Source: Streptomyces tirandamycinicus (GTDB lineage: Bacteria; Actinomycetota; Actinomycetes; Streptomycetales; Streptomycetaceae). Taken from it: a stretch of DNA of 64,000 bases. The stretch spans positions 7,050,531-7,114,530 of the forward strand of contig NZ_CP029188.1 in assembly GCF_003097515.1 (NCBI RefSeq), read 5' to 3'. A program made the position numbers and the translations under genes. Shown in pieces: positions 1 through 8,456 of the stretch. The number at the start of each line of letters is the position of its first letter. The stretch's first letter is position 1. A model generated the notes under the pieces. It did no database searches. It was not told the DNA's origin and saw only the letters and a list, made by a program, of their open reading frames with translations.

Positions 1-965
1 GCATCCTCGACAGCAACAACGACGGCGTCGTCTCTGGCCACGCCGCGGCGATGGCCCGGCTCGAAGCCGACGGCCTGGTGGTCCGGCACGACCGCGACGG
101 CGGGACGCACTGGATGACCGAGGACGGTTGGACGGCCCTGGACACGTGGCGCCAGAAGAACGGCCGGGCCCCGGCCGCGCCCGTCACCATCCCGCGCAGG
201 CTGCCCAAGGCCCAGCACGATGCGATCCTGACGGCCGCCGGCCGACCCGACCAGCTTGTCCCGGGCCGGGACGACGGCGACGTGTTCGCCGCCGGGGAGA
301 CGTGGTTCCGTGGGCCCACGCTGCGCGCCGTCCACGCCGCCGGATACGCGGACTTCTGGCGCCGCCCGGGCGAGGAGAACGCGCCGTACACGGGCCGGTC
401 CCTGTATCTCACCCCGGCCGGCCGCGAGTACGCCCGGCTGCGCGGCAGCATCGACGTGCACCGCCGCCGGGTCGTGATCATCGCGTGCGGCTCGGAGAAG
501 CTGCCGCACCCGGGCCGCAACGAGTACGGCAACCTGAACGCGGGCTACCCGGCCGGAGAGCTCTACACCGGCCAGTACCACCGGTCCCTGCGCCTGGCCG
601 CGGACGCGCTGACTGCCCCATCCCTGATCCGGATAGCGTCCGCGCTGCACGGGCTGGTGGACCTCAAGCGCCCCCTCCTCCCGTACGACGTGACGATCGG
701 CGACGAGCGCGCCGTTACCGCCGAGAGAGTCGCCCGCCACGCAGCCGAACTCGGCACCGACGACGCCGACGTCATCTTCCTCGGCGGTCAGGAGTACGCC
801 GCGCTGCTGCGCCCGGCGATCCCGCACCTGCTCACCCCGCTCGCCGGCGGAATGGGCGAGCACCGCGGACTGTGCAAGCAGGCCCGCGAGGACGCCGCCG
901 TGCGCGACGCCTGGTGGAAGGAAGCCGCAGAACTTCACGCAGAGCACCACCCGGCCCGCGCCTGA
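1..965 (+). CDS. DUF6884-domain protein, 5'-truncated by the window edge
   Basis: The first ATG is at 51, but the frame is open back to base 3, and the residues before that ATG continue naturally into a winged-helix-like stretch (LEADGLVVRHDRDGG). The true start is therefore probably left of the window. The C-terminal half is a DUF6884-type domain: a strand motif RRVVIIACGSEKL, then AGELYTGQYHRSLRLAADAL, then ALHGLVDLKRPLLPYD. DUF6884 proteins are common in actinobacterial mobile elements and phages; their reaction is not known to me. The gene is followed directly by a CRISPR-like repeat cluster. It is a real coding sequence with unknown biochemical role. Confidence 0.75.
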   Translation, partial: ILDSNNDGVVSGHAAAMARLEADGLVVRHDRDGGTHWMTEDGWTALDTWRQKNGRAPAAPVTIPRRLPKAQHDAILTAAGRPDQLVPGRDDGDVFAAGETWFRGPTLRAVHAAGYADFWRRPGEENAPYTGRSLYLTPAGREYARLRGSIDVHRRRVVIIACGSEKLPHPGRNEYGNLNAGYPAGELYTGQYHRSLRLAADALTAPSLIRIASALHGLVDLKRPLLPYDVTIGDERAVTAERVARHAAELGTDDADVIFLGGQEYAALLRPAIPHLLTPLAGGMGEHRGLCKQAREDAAVRDAWWKEAAELHAEHHPARA

Positions 966-982
966 GAGGCTATGGTGGCTTC

Positions 983-1185
983 ACTCTCCCCGCCGCTGCG
1001 GGGGTGGTCCAGGCCGACATCTGCCCGGCCGGTCCCTGCTCCCCGCGCAAGCGGGGTTGGCCCCATATCCGTTACACCGTGACGGACGAGGCAACTTGCT
1101 CCCCGCACAAGCGGGGTTTCCTCCCTCTTGGCCTCCCGATGAGGCTGCACTGTCCGTTGTTCCCCCGCATGTGTGGGGGTGGATC
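983..1185. CRISPR. Degenerate four-unit type I-E-like repeat cluster
   Basis: Four units share the stem-loop CTCCCCGC-n4-GCGGGG: 983-1010, 1036-1063, 1096-1123 and about 1157-1185. Units 2 and 3 are closest to a type I-E consensus (TGCTCCCCGCRCAAGCGGGG). Start-to-start distances are 53, 60 and 61 bp, matching 28-bp repeats with 32-33-bp spacers for the last three units; the first spacer is about 25 bp. The repeats differ from each other, especially at the 3' end, so this is a decayed or mini array. No cas gene is visible in the window. Alternatively they could be separate hairpins; the 60-61-bp period argues against that. Confidence 0.6.
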
Positions 1186-1198
1186 GAAGGGATTGGCG

Positions 1199-1876
1199 GT
1201 GTCTCGTACCCCTTCGCGGCCGCACCCGTTGGCCGCGTACGCGGAGAAGATCGACGTAGAGGCGGTCTACACCCTGCGGCAGGTCGCCGGGCTGATGGAA
1301 CTGGCGCCGAGCAGCGTGCAGGCCATGGCTCGCCACGGGTGGCTTCCCGGTAGCCGAGTGCGGCCCCACGCCCGTGGCGGGCGGCGGTACACGTGGACGG
1401 GGAAGCAGCTGCTGCGGCTTGCGAACCGGCCCATCCGGGTCGCGTTCGACCATGAGCTGTTCTCGCCGACGACGCTGTACCGGGTCGGCTGCCGGTGCCA
1501 GACATGTGTGGACGCCCACACGGTAGAGAGCCGGGAGCGTCGCCACCGGCTCTCCGACGAGGCTTTCCCCGAAGAGAAGCAGAAGCGGCTTCTCGGCCTG
1601 GTCGCCGATCAGATGCCCGTGGCCGAGGCCGCAGCAGCAGTCGGGGTGACTCTCGGCCAGGTCTACGGGCGCGCGAACTGGGACCCCTCGTTCGCCGAGG
1701 AATTGGACGAGGCGGCATGGTCCTTGTGCGTGCTGGGCCCGGACTCGCCCGGTTGCAGCACACCGTCGGGGTACCGCGGGTATGCCCGCGGGCGAGACCC
1801 CCGGCCGGCGTGCCGGGGAACCGGGTGCCGGGAGTGGCGCCGGGAGACGTCGCAGCAGGCGCGTGCCGCCGCCTGA
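1199..1876 (+). CDS. HTH-domain protein with Cys cluster (putative DNA-binding)
   Basis: A 225-residue protein starting at GTG 1199, chosen because AAGGGA lies 7 nt upstream and because earlier in-frame starts would run through the CRISPR-like units. The N-terminal third (VYTLRQVAGLMELAPSSV, then RRYTWTGKQLLRLAN) resembles a MerR/excisionase-type helix-turn-helix with wing. A CRCQTC motif in the middle could bind a metal. A second HTH-like segment follows (MPVAEAAAAVGVTLGQVYGRA). The C-terminus is rich in Gly, Arg and Cys. It is probably a DNA-binding regulator; its target is unknown. A strong terminator follows. Confidence 0.6.
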   Translation: MSRTPSRPHPLAAYAEKIDVEAVYTLRQVAGLMELAPSSVQAMARHGWLPGSRVRPHARGGRRYTWTGKQLLRLANRPIRVAFDHELFSPTTLYRVGCRCQTCVDAHTVESRERRHRLSDEAFPEEKQKRLLGLVADQMPVAEAAAAVGVTLGQVYGRANWDPSFAEELDEAAWSLCVLGPDSPGCSTPSGYRGYARGRDPRPACRGTGCREWRRETSQQARAAA

Positions 1877-1930
1877 GTCGTGTGCCGTACGGTTGCATGC
1901 GCCGGTGCTGTCTTGCCCGAGACAGCAGTA

Positions 1931-1957
1931 GAGGGGCCCCAGAATCTGGGGCCCCTC
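1931..1957. terminator. Bidirectional terminator hairpin
   Basis: A 13-bp perfect inverted repeat (GAGGGGCCCCAGA at 1931-1943 against 1945-1957) is followed by TTGCTT. It lies between the plus-strand HTH gene and the minus-strand amidase, so it can end both transcripts. Confidence 0.75.
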
Positions 1958-2002
1958 TTGCTTCCGTTCCGCCTGCACCCCCGTGTCAGGCGAGACGGCG
2001 GA

Positions 2003-3580
2003 TCAGGCGGTAAGCGCCGGGGCCTTCGGTGCCGCGGGCAGCACGGGCGCGAGGAGCTTTGCCACGGAGACCAGGGTTCGGTCCGACAAGTACGGGCCGA
2101 TGAGCTGGATCGACATGGGCAGGCCCTCGGCTGTCTTACCCACGGGCAACACGAGCGAGGGCAGACCCACCGGGCTGGCCAGGTTGATCCAGCTCGTCTG
2201 GGCGAAGTACGACCGCTTCTCCCCGTCGACGGTGATGTACCGCTGCGGGACGGGCACGGACGTCTGATCGAGGACGGCGGCAGTCGGCGCTGCCGGGGTG
2301 ATGAGGATGTCGTGCTCAGTGAAGTAGTCGGCCCAGATGCCGCGGAGCTTCTGCCGGTCCTCATCGGCGCGCGCCCAGTCCCGGTGCCGCATGGTGCGGG
2401 ACTTGAGGAACAGGGCGGCGGGGTCGTCGTCGGCCATGGCGTCGGCGGCCTTGATCTCGTCGGCGAACCCGGCGTCCGTTGCGGTCGCCGAGGCGGTCGC
2501 GTACAGGAGTCGCTGGAACAGGATGTCGCTCGTGGCCATGTCCACGGGCCGGGTGGAGTTGTCGATGATGGCGCCGGCCGTGCGCAGGGCCGTGGCGACC
2601 TGGTTCAGCAGGTTGCGGGTGGCGGAGTCGACACCGCAGTAGGCGTCGTCGGCCCAGATGCCGACGCGGTACTGGCTGAGGCGCGTCTTGGTGGGCGCGG
2701 GCAGGCGGATCTTCCACGCGGCGCTGTCGGCCGGGGACGGTGCGGCGAGCACGTCCAGGAGGAGGGCGAGGTCCGCCGCGGTGCGGGCGATGGGGCCGAG
2801 GGTGACCATGTCGGAACTGGTCAGCCAGTCCGGTGGGCGAGGGATGTGGCCGCGGGTCGGCACGATCGGCGAGGCGCCGCGGGAAGTCCGCAGCGCGTAC
2901 ACGCCGCAGTACGCGGCCGGGAGGCGCAGGGAGCCCGCGAGGTCGGAGCCGACTTCAAGGGGGGTCAGTCCCGCGGCGACGGCGGCGGCCGGCCCGCCGG
3001 AGGAGCCGCCCGCAGTGCGGTCCTCGGCGAAGGGGTTCTTGGTCTTGCCGAAGATGGGGTTGCTGGTCTGGATGTCCTGGCACAGCGTCGGGACGTTGGT
3101 CTTGCCGATGATGATGGCGCCGGCGGCGCGCAGGAGCGCGACGGCGTCGGCGTCCGTGTCCGGGACGTGGTCGGTGAGGTCGGTGGACCCGCACGTGGTG
3201 CGCATCCCCTTGGTCTCCAACGCGTCCTTCACGGTCAGGGGCAGGCCGTGTAGCGGGCCCAGCGTCCGGCCGGTCGCTGCGAGGTACTTATCGGCTTTGT
3301 CGGCGGCGGCGCGCGCGCCCTCGATGTCGAGGGTGACGACCGCGTTGAGGCCCGGGTTGACCCTTGCGTGGTGCTCCAGCAGCTGGTCGAGCAGCGCGCG
3401 GCTGGATATCTGACGGTTGCGCAGGGCACTGACCTGCGTGCGTGCGGGGGCGAGGTGCATCTGGCCGGTGCCGCCGCCGGCGGCGGCGGGCTTCGTCTCG
3501 GCTGCGGCGGCGGTGCGCGGCAGACCGATGACGCTTGCAGCGGCCGCGGAGGCGGCGAGGAGGCTGCGACGGGACATCAC
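2003..3580 (-). CDS. Tat-exported amidase-signature hydrolase
   Basis: A 525-residue enzyme of the amidase signature family (GatA/AtzF fold), which hydrolyses amide bonds with a Ser-cisSer-Lys triad. Visible are VKDALETKG (Lys), GGSSGGPAAAVA (cis-Ser) and GSDLAGSLRLPA (nucleophile Ser). The N-terminus is a twin-arginine signal (SRRSLLAASAAAASVIG ending in an AAAAE cleavage region), so the enzyme is probably exported folded. The start overlaps the stop of the 7-TM gene by 4 nt (3577-3580), implying translational coupling. It is the last gene of the XRE-M78-7TM operon and looks like metabolic cargo. Substrate cannot be read from the sequence. Confidence 0.85.
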   Translation of the reverse strand: MMSRRSLLAASAAAASVIGLPRTAAAAETKPAAAGGGTGQMHLAPARTQVSALRNRQISSRALLDQLLEHHARVNPGLNAVVTLDIEGARAAADKADKYLAATGRTLGPLHGLPLTVKDALETKGMRTTCGSTDLTDHVPDTDADAVALLRAAGAIIIGKTNVPTLCQDIQTSNPIFGKTKNPFAEDRTAGGSSGGPAAAVAAGLTPLEVGSDLAGSLRLPAAYCGVYALRTSRGASPIVPTRGHIPRPPDWLTSSDMVTLGPIARTAADLALLLDVLAAPSPADSAAWKIRLPAPTKTRLSQYRVGIWADDAYCGVDSATRNLLNQVATALRTAGAIIDNSTRPVDMATSDILFQRLLYATASATATDAGFADEIKAADAMADDDPAALFLKSRTMRHRDWARADEDRQKLRGIWADYFTEHDILITPAAPTAAVLDQTSVPVPQRYITVDGEKRSYFAQTSWINLASPVGLPSLVLPVGKTAEGLPMSIQLIGPYLSDRTLVSVAKLLAPVLPAAPKAPALTA

Positions 3581-4800
3581 GTACTGGCTCCATGGTTGGC
3601 GCTGGGGGCGAGCGAATCGGAAGGAGTCTCCGGCCCGGGTGCAGCAAAGAACGAAGCGACACGCAGGAGGTGCGCCTGCTCAGCCTCGACCGTGTCGAGG
3701 GTGAGAGCAGCGTCGGCGAAATCCGCCGGTTCGGCGACCGGCTTGCCCCGTCCGAGGAGCACGATCGCGTGCCGCAGCTGGTCGGCGGTGACGGCCGCGG
3801 CGAGCTTCTCCCCGGTGAGGCCTTCCTGACGGCGGCAGGCCTCGGCCTCGGTACGGACCGCGGAGGACAGGTACGGCCGCAAAGCGACCTGTCCGTCGCG
3901 GATCTCGGTGCGGCGACGGATCAGGGGAAAGTGGATGCTCTCCCGCTTGCGCAGGTAGTCCCGCTGGGGCGTCGGCTCGATGAGGACGATGCTCGGGTCT
4001 GCGTGCACCAGCGCCGCCCACAGCCTGTCGAGACGGGCGTAGCTGTAGTGCTCGTAGGCGAAGGTGTACAGCGCCCTGGCGCGGATGGCGAGGACCGGAA
4101 GGAAGTACCCGATCTGAGTCAGGGTGGCGCCGATGTCGCCGCAGGCCCACGCGAACTCGTTGAGGTGCTGGACAGTGAAGCCGACTTCTGCCCCGACGAT
4201 GGCCGCGATGCGGATGCCGCTGTAGCCGAGGGTGATGATGGCGCCGACCGTGACGAGGCGCAGGCCGACGGCGATGGACCGGGTGGAGGCGTTGCGGGCG
4301 TACTTCCAGCAGGCGCGGGCCAGGTAGATTTCCGCGGCCGTGTACGTGCCGAAGTACAGCAGGACGTACGCCTGGTAGAAGGGGTCGTGCGCGTAGTACG
4401 TCGCGAAGTCCACGGGCCGCTGGGTGGCCGGGGTGAGCAGCGTGAACAGGACGGCCATGCCGACGATGACCACGCCGCCCGTGATGAGCAGCTTCCGGGA
4501 GCGGTAGCGGGCCTCCTCCGGCGGCTTCGACCAGTACGCGATGACGCTGCACTGGAGTGCCAGGACGGCGATCACGAAGGACTGCGCGATCGGTACGACG
4601 ATGTTGGGGACTCCGAAGAAGCCGTCGACGCGCACCCATACCCACGTGATGGATACGGCGTAGCTGAGGGCGGAGGCAAGGAACGCGGCGGCGAGGGCGA
4701 CCAGGGCGCGGTCGCGCCGGTCACGCCTGAGATCGCGGAGCAGGACGAGGAACCCTGTGCCCGCGATGACCAGGCACAGGGGGTGGAGGATGTCTTTCAA
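3577..4800 (-). CDS. 7-TM membrane protein, MAB_1171c/DUF6545-like
   Basis: A 407-residue protein. About seven hydrophobic segments fill the first 240 residues (for example LCLVIAGTGFLVLL, LLITGGVVIVGMAVLFTLL, LRLVTVGAIITLGYSGI), followed by a soluble cytoplasmic tail of about 165 residues. This matches the Streptomyces family annotated as MAB_1171c putative transporter/DUF6545. Members are often encoded beside an XRE regulator and an ImmA/IrrE-type peptidase, as here. The 4-nt overlaps at both ends couple it to the peptidase upstream and the amidase downstream. A sensor or channel role is an inference; no transport substrate is evident. Confidence 0.8.
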   Translation of the reverse strand: MKDILHPLCLVIAGTGFLVLLRDLRRDRRDRALVALAAAFLASALSYAVSITWVWVRVDGFFGVPNIVVPIAQSFVIAVLALQCSVIAYWSKPPEEARYRSRKLLITGGVVIVGMAVLFTLLTPATQRPVDFATYYAHDPFYQAYVLLYFGTYTAAEIYLARACWKYARNASTRSIAVGLRLVTVGAIITLGYSGIRIAAIVGAEVGFTVQHLNEFAWACGDIGATLTQIGYFLPVLAIRARALYTFAYEHYSYARLDRLWAALVHADPSIVLIEPTPQRDYLRKRESIHFPLIRRRTEIRDGQVALRPYLSSAVRTEAEACRRQEGLTGEKLAAAVTADQLRHAIVLLGRGKPVAEPADFADAALTLDTVEAEQAHLLRVASFFAAPGPETPSDSLAPSANHGAST

Positions 4801-5384
4801 CGGAACCTTCGCAGGAGCGTGCGGGATATGGGGTCGTCTCGGTCCTGGAGGCCCGAGTGGCTTGAGTGGACGTGCTCCAGGAGGAGAGAGCCGATGGTCT
4901 CGGCATCCGCTTCGTCGGGTTCGGTGTAGCGGGTACGGCCGACGAGCATCCGGATCAGAGCTGGGGTCATGTCGGGCAGCACCCCGCCGAGGGTGCCGAC
5001 GCCGGCGAGGAGCTCGTCATCCACGGTGCGGTGGCGCAGCAGGATGTGGCCGAGCTCGTGGCCGATGATGCCGTCGGAGTGGGCACGGCTGGTCGTGGCG
5101 TCGTAGAAGATGTGGTCGGCCGTGTCGGTCGCGAGCCAGAGGCCGCACGGGGCCGAGGCATCCAGGGCCTCGGGGAAAGCCTTCGGGTCGGCGGGCATGA
5201 GTTTGATGGCGCGGCCGGTCCGCTGCTCCACGAAGGGCAGCAGGTCGTGGATGCTGCTGACCGGGGGGAGCTGGAGCTCGGCGAGGAAGTCGCGGACGCG
5301 CTGCTGGTCCTGCTCCTGCGCGCGGCGGCGCTCTTCGGCCTCCGATTCGGCTGCACGAGTCGCCGTGCGGCGGCGCTTCCACAT
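4797..5384 (-). CDS. ImmA/IrrE-type (M78-like) zinc metallopeptidase
   Basis: A 195-residue protein with the zinc motif HELGH in IIGHELGHILLRH and a downstream acidic helix (EPDEADAETIGSLLL) that could supply the third ligand, as in M78 peptidases. In known cases ImmA-type enzymes cleave a partner XRE repressor. Start ATG 5384 is chosen over the longer frame because AAAGGAG precedes it at good spacing. The basic N-terminus (WKRRR) precedes a charged helix. The XRE gene lies 44 nt upstream and the 7-TM gene overlaps downstream, so this enzyme may inactivate the neighbouring repressor in response to the membrane protein. That link is inferred. Confidence 0.8.
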   Translation of the reverse strand: MWKRRRTATRAAESEAEERRRAQEQDQQRVRDFLAELQLPPVSSIHDLLPFVEQRTGRAIKLMPADPKAFPEALDASAPCGLWLATDTADHIFYDATTSRAHSDGIIGHELGHILLRHRTVDDELLAGVGTLGGVLPDMTPALIRMLVGRTRYTEPDEADAETIGSLLLEHVHSSHSGLQDRDDPISRTLLRRFR

Positions 5385-5428
5385 GGCGACTCCTTTCGCG
5401 AGCAGGAAGTGGGCGTTCCGCATCAGTA

Positions 5429-5935
5429 TCAGGCCGGGGTTTCCGGCGTTGAAGGCAGGCCCTCCATGGCTCGGGCCGCCTCGACCATCTTCAGGAGTGC
5501 TTCCTGACTGGCCGGGGACAGGCCGGCGGCACGCATGGCGATGTTCTTCACGCCCTGGTCGTGCAGCTGCTGGACGAGGGAGAACTGGGCCACGATGCGC
5601 TCGGTCACAGCGTCCTCGACGAAGTAGCCGGCCGGGACCTCGAAGAACCGGGCCAGCAGGCGCACCACGCGGATGGTGGGGTTCTCACCCGCAGGTCCAC
5701 GCAGCTTGCCGATGTAGGCCGCAGTCAGAGTGCCCTGGCCGTAGGACGAGATCGTCTCGGCTACGTAGGTATGAAGGAACTCGCCGGTGCGCGGGTTCGT
5801 CTTGGCCGGGTCGCCGTCCCGGGGACGCAGGACATCAAACAGGTAGTTGAGTCGCTCGGCGAACGTCGAGCCAGGTCCGGGCGCAGGGACTAGGTCCCGC
5901 GTCTTTTCGGCATCCTGAGCTTTCCGGTACGGCAT
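5429..5935 (-). CDS. XRE-family transcriptional regulator
   Basis: A 168-residue helix-turn-helix protein. The HTH core (FAERLNYLFDVL, then GTLTAAYIGKLR, then PTIRVVRLLARFFEV) is typical of actinobacterial XRE regulators that act with M78 peptidases. Start ATG 5935 has GAGGAGAG upstream; longer frames add a low-complexity extension. It heads the four-gene operon. A perfect 12-bp inverted repeat in the divergent promoter region (5962-5973 and 6016-6027) is the obvious operator, so it probably autoregulates and also controls the divergent gene at 6112. Confidence 0.8.
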   Translation of the reverse strand: MPYRKAQDAEKTRDLVPAPGPGSTFAERLNYLFDVLRPRDGDPAKTNPRTGEFLHTYVAETISSYGQGTLTAAYIGKLRGPAGENPTIRVVRLLARFFEVPAGYFVEDAVTERIVAQFSLVQQLHDQGVKNIAMRAAGLSPASQEALLKMVEAARAMEGLPSTPETPA

Positions 5936-5961
5936 CGATGGGCTGCTCTCCTCGGGCGTGC

Positions 5962-6027
5962 TAAACAATAGTTGACTATGCCACAGGCAAAGGGGAGCAT
6001 CGGCAGGGCCAGGCGAACTATTGTTTA
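5962..6027. promoter_or_regulatory. Divergent promoter with XRE operator pair
   Basis: TAAACAATAGTT (5962-5973) and its exact reverse complement (6016-6027) flank a 42-bp centre. Each half is itself a near-palindrome (AACAATAGTT). They are an AT-rich island in GC-rich DNA between the XRE operon and the 6112 gene. A plus-strand promoter can be drawn with TTGACT (5972-5977), a 17-bp spacer and GAGCAT (5995-6000), its -35 touching the left operator. Confidence 0.65.
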
Positions 6028-6111
6028 CTGACGAGTGATCGGGGGACTCACCGGGCCCCCGCTCGCGCACCACAGCACTGACCAGCAATACCGCAGGGGA
6101 CGGAACGCACA

Positions 6112-6603
6112 GTGACCACCACGCCGGAGCATTGGACTCCGCCCGACGGCAGGCGCTTCGAGCCGTGGCTGACACTGCCCAAAGGCCCCTCGTTCCTCCT
6201 CAAGAGGCCCGCCCTGCCCAACGGCCTCGCCGTCACCCGGCGCACCCGCTTCCCCGTTCCTGCCAACGGCACCGCCGCCATCCAGGCGCGCACGGTCATC
6301 CGGCCCGTACTGATGCTCATGCTCGGCATCGGCGAGCTCGCGGAGACCCTCACCCGGCGAATCGAAACGTGCCTGTCCGAGCTGGTCGCCGTCGCCTACA
6401 CCCACACCAGCGACGACCACTTGCTGTGCTCCGTATGGACGGACGCCGAGCACGCCTTCCTTTCCGTCGAGCACGACCAGCCCCTCCCGCAGGACGATGA
6501 CTCGACCATGTACCTGCATGTCGTCAGAGCTCTCGCCGACGACTACGGCACCCACGTCTCCGAAGGCACCCATCAGACCTGGGTCGCTCTGCGCCGACCC
6601 TGA
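6112..6603 (+). CDS. ATP-binding (RsbW/GHKL-like) fold protein, degenerate
   Basis: A 163-residue protein starting at GTG 6112. The layout resembles the small anti-sigma/ATP-binding proteins that abound in Streptomyces beside XRE regulators: an N-terminal strand region, a helix RIETCLSELVAVAYTHT in the place of the E-x3-N box, and a C-terminal GTHQTWVALRRP strand. The usual Asn of the N box is Val (ELVAVAYTH), so ATP binding may be lost. It is divergent from the XRE operon and shares its operator region. Assignment rests on pattern only. Confidence 0.5.
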   Translation: MTTTPEHWTPPDGRRFEPWLTLPKGPSFLLKRPALPNGLAVTRRTRFPVPANGTAAIQARTVIRPVLMLMLGIGELAETLTRRIETCLSELVAVAYTHTSDDHLLCSVWTDAEHAFLSVEHDQPLPQDDDSTMYLHVVRALADDYGTHVSEGTHQTWVALRRP

Positions 6604-6610
6604 GCCACGG

Positions 6611-6629
6611 GTGTTCCCCGCGGGAACAC
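6611..6629. repeat. parS-like palindrome 1 (variant)
   Basis: GTGTTCCCCGCGGGAACAC is a perfect 19-bp palindrome that matches the 17-bp family consensus TGTTCCCCNGGGGAACA at all but one base. It lies between convergent genes, where it could also help termination. Confidence 0.6.
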
Positions 6630-6645
6630 CGTTCCCCGGCGCCCC

Positions 6646-8061
6646 TCACCGCGGCTCCGCCGCGGCTGGCGGGTGGAACTCCCACGTCGCACCCGCGTGA
6701 GCACGCCGCACCTCCGAGAGCTCCTCGATCTCCGCCCACAGTTCCTCGCCCGAGCGGAACCTCGGCGCCTTCTCCATCGCAGCCCTGAGCTCGTCGGACG
6801 TGCACAGGACCCTGTCCGGCCGGGCATCGGCCAAGCCCCGCGGAACCCGCCGCGCCCTCCGCACCCCCTGCGGCACCGCCGCGCGCGCGGTCTCCCGCAA
6901 CGATGCCGTCTGCGACCAGCGTTCCTCGGCCTCGCTCCGGCGCCGCGCCAGCCATCCCTGGTACCGGCCATCGTCGCTCGCGGCCTGGCGGTACGGGGCC
7001 ACCGAGCCGTCCGGCAGGAACAGTGCCCCGGAGTTCACCCGGCGGCGGATCTCCGACCGGACGTAGGACGCCACGTGCCGGGGCCGAAGTGGAACGCTCC
7101 AGCGGGCGAGCTCGCGAGCCACTTCCTCACCCGACCAGCCAGCGGCGAAGAACGGCCGCAGGGCGAACGCGAGCTGCCGCCGGCAGGAGCTCTGAGCCCA
7201 CCAGGTGTGCAGCGCGACGAACTCGCTCTGAGCCATCGCGTACGCGGCCTGCCTCGGGGTCCAGCCCGTCGAACCCTTGGCTCGGTGCGTGAGTGATGTC
7301 TGCGAACGTGCCGCGCGCCGGCGCGGCCTGTCTTTAAACCCCCCATCAACAGAACGGGAAGTACGTGGCTGAGGTACCACAACAGAAGGGGTGCACGAAC
7401 CCGCGTTATCCACAGGACTCTGGGAGCTCCCGCGAGCCCGGTCCTCGTGCCGGTCGCGGGCATCGCCGATGGCCCGTTCCCTGCCCGCGTCCGTGACGCC
7501 CTGGAGGCGCGCGCCGTACCCCTCGCCCTCGATCCGGTGCCCCATCGCCTCGTCCCACGCCGGCGGCGCGACCGGGGCGTAGATGGTCGCCGTGCGCTTG
7601 AACCCGACGCCTGGACCGAACGCGTCACCGAGGCGAGTGCGTAGCGCGTTGCGCTGCGAGCTCCCCTGTTCCGCCCAGGCCAGCAAACCCAGCTCCCGCA
7701 GGATCTGAACGTGCATGGCGATGCACCGCTTCGACAGACGGAGCCGCTGCACCATGCCCGCAAGGCAGTAGGCCACGGTGCCGTCCTTGCTGCGCGGCAT
7801 CCGGTCGGCGATGTCCTCGGCGACCAGGATCGTGGTCGCGTTGGCGCCCTTGCGGAAGCCCCCCGCCACCATGCAGGTCACCGCGCGCAGCCATTCCCCG
7901 CGGCGGCGGATGCGGCGCGAGCGTGTACGGCTGACCCACTGCTCGGCTTCGGAGCGCACGAGCGAGAAGCCGAGGACAGCAGTCTCGGCGGGGGCATCCG
8001 CGTCATTCATTTGTCGGCGCGTCGCCGGGATGGGCTGGCAGCGCGCGCGGGCATGAGGCAT
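6646..8061 (-). CDS. Putative plasmid/phage replication (Rep-like) wHTH protein
   Basis: About 471 residues. The N-terminal 170 residues look like a winged-helix domain (ILVAEDIADRM, VQRLRLSKRCIAMHVQILRELGLLAW). A polar linker follows, then a helical C-terminal region rich in Trp and Arg (SEFVALHTWWAQSSCRRQLAFALRPFF; VPLRPRHVASYVRSEIRRR). Architecture and context, next to a long untranslated region, resemble replication proteins of Streptomyces plasmids. Start ATG 8061 has GGAG at 5 nt; ATG 8010 is an alternative. No catalytic Rep motif (HUH or Tyr) is evident, so an initiator or regulator role is inferred. Confidence 0.5.
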   Translation of the reverse strand: MPHARARCQPIPATRRQMNDADAPAETAVLGFSLVRSEAEQWVSRTRSRRIRRRGEWLRAVTCMVAGGFRKGANATTILVAEDIADRMPRSKDGTVAYCLAGMVQRLRLSKRCIAMHVQILRELGLLAWAEQGSSQRNALRTRLGDAFGPGVGFKRTATIYAPVAPPAWDEAMGHRIEGEGYGARLQGVTDAGRERAIGDARDRHEDRARGSSQSPVDNAGSCTPSVVVPQPRTSRSVDGGFKDRPRRRAARSQTSLTHRAKGSTGWTPRQAAYAMAQSEFVALHTWWAQSSCRRQLAFALRPFFAAGWSGEEVARELARWSVPLRPRHVASYVRSEIRRRVNSGALFLPDGSVAPYRQAASDDGRYQGWLARRRSEAEERWSQTASLRETARAAVPQGVRRARRVPRGLADARPDRVLCTSDELRAAMEKAPRFRSGEELWAEIEELSEVRRAHAGATWEFHPPAAAEPR

Positions 8062-8415
8062 CATGACTCCGTGCTCTTGGGGTTCTGAGAGCGCAAAAGG
8101 ACCCTCAGCGATGGGGGTTCGGGAGGAACCCGGTGAAACCGCGCATAACGCGCGGGGAGCCAACGGGCCTGGTCAAAGGCCCGAGTAACGAAACGGCCGA
8201 GAGCTCGACGCCACATCGAGCGAACAGCCTGGAGGACTGGTCAGGGCGAACCCGCGCCACACGGGAACGGCCCACTCACAGACCCTCCGCAGCGAGTTAG
8301 GTCACGACGACCTCCACAGGGGGAGCGATAGGCAGAGGAGACGGACCGCACTCACCAAACGCACTTGGGCCCACCGGAAGCCGGCGCACGACGCGCCACC
8401 CGGTGGGCCTGCTTG

Positions 8416-8446
8416 TTGCGTGATCCCGCCTGGAGGCGGGTACATT
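8416..8446 (+). promoter_or_regulatory. Promoter with 16-bp dyad in a 19-bp spacer
   Basis: TTGCGT (8416-8421) and TACATT (8441-8446) are 19 bp apart, and the perfect palindrome CCCGCCTGGAGGCGGG (8425-8440) fills the spacer. A long spacer holding a dyad is the hallmark of MerR-type promoters. It would drive the structured RNA that follows. Confidence 0.4.
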
Positions 8447-8456
8447 GGTGGTCATC

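Noticed and set aside
1151..1190. Fourth CRISPR-like unit as a simple RBS hairpin
   Set aside because: Considered; kept as a repeat because its 61-bp spacing matches the series, though its stem differs by one extra C-G pair.
128..1876. Single 582-codon frame from 128
   Set aside because: Its first part is an out-of-frame shadow of the DUF6884 gene and it crosses the repeat cluster; only 1199-1876 reads as protein.
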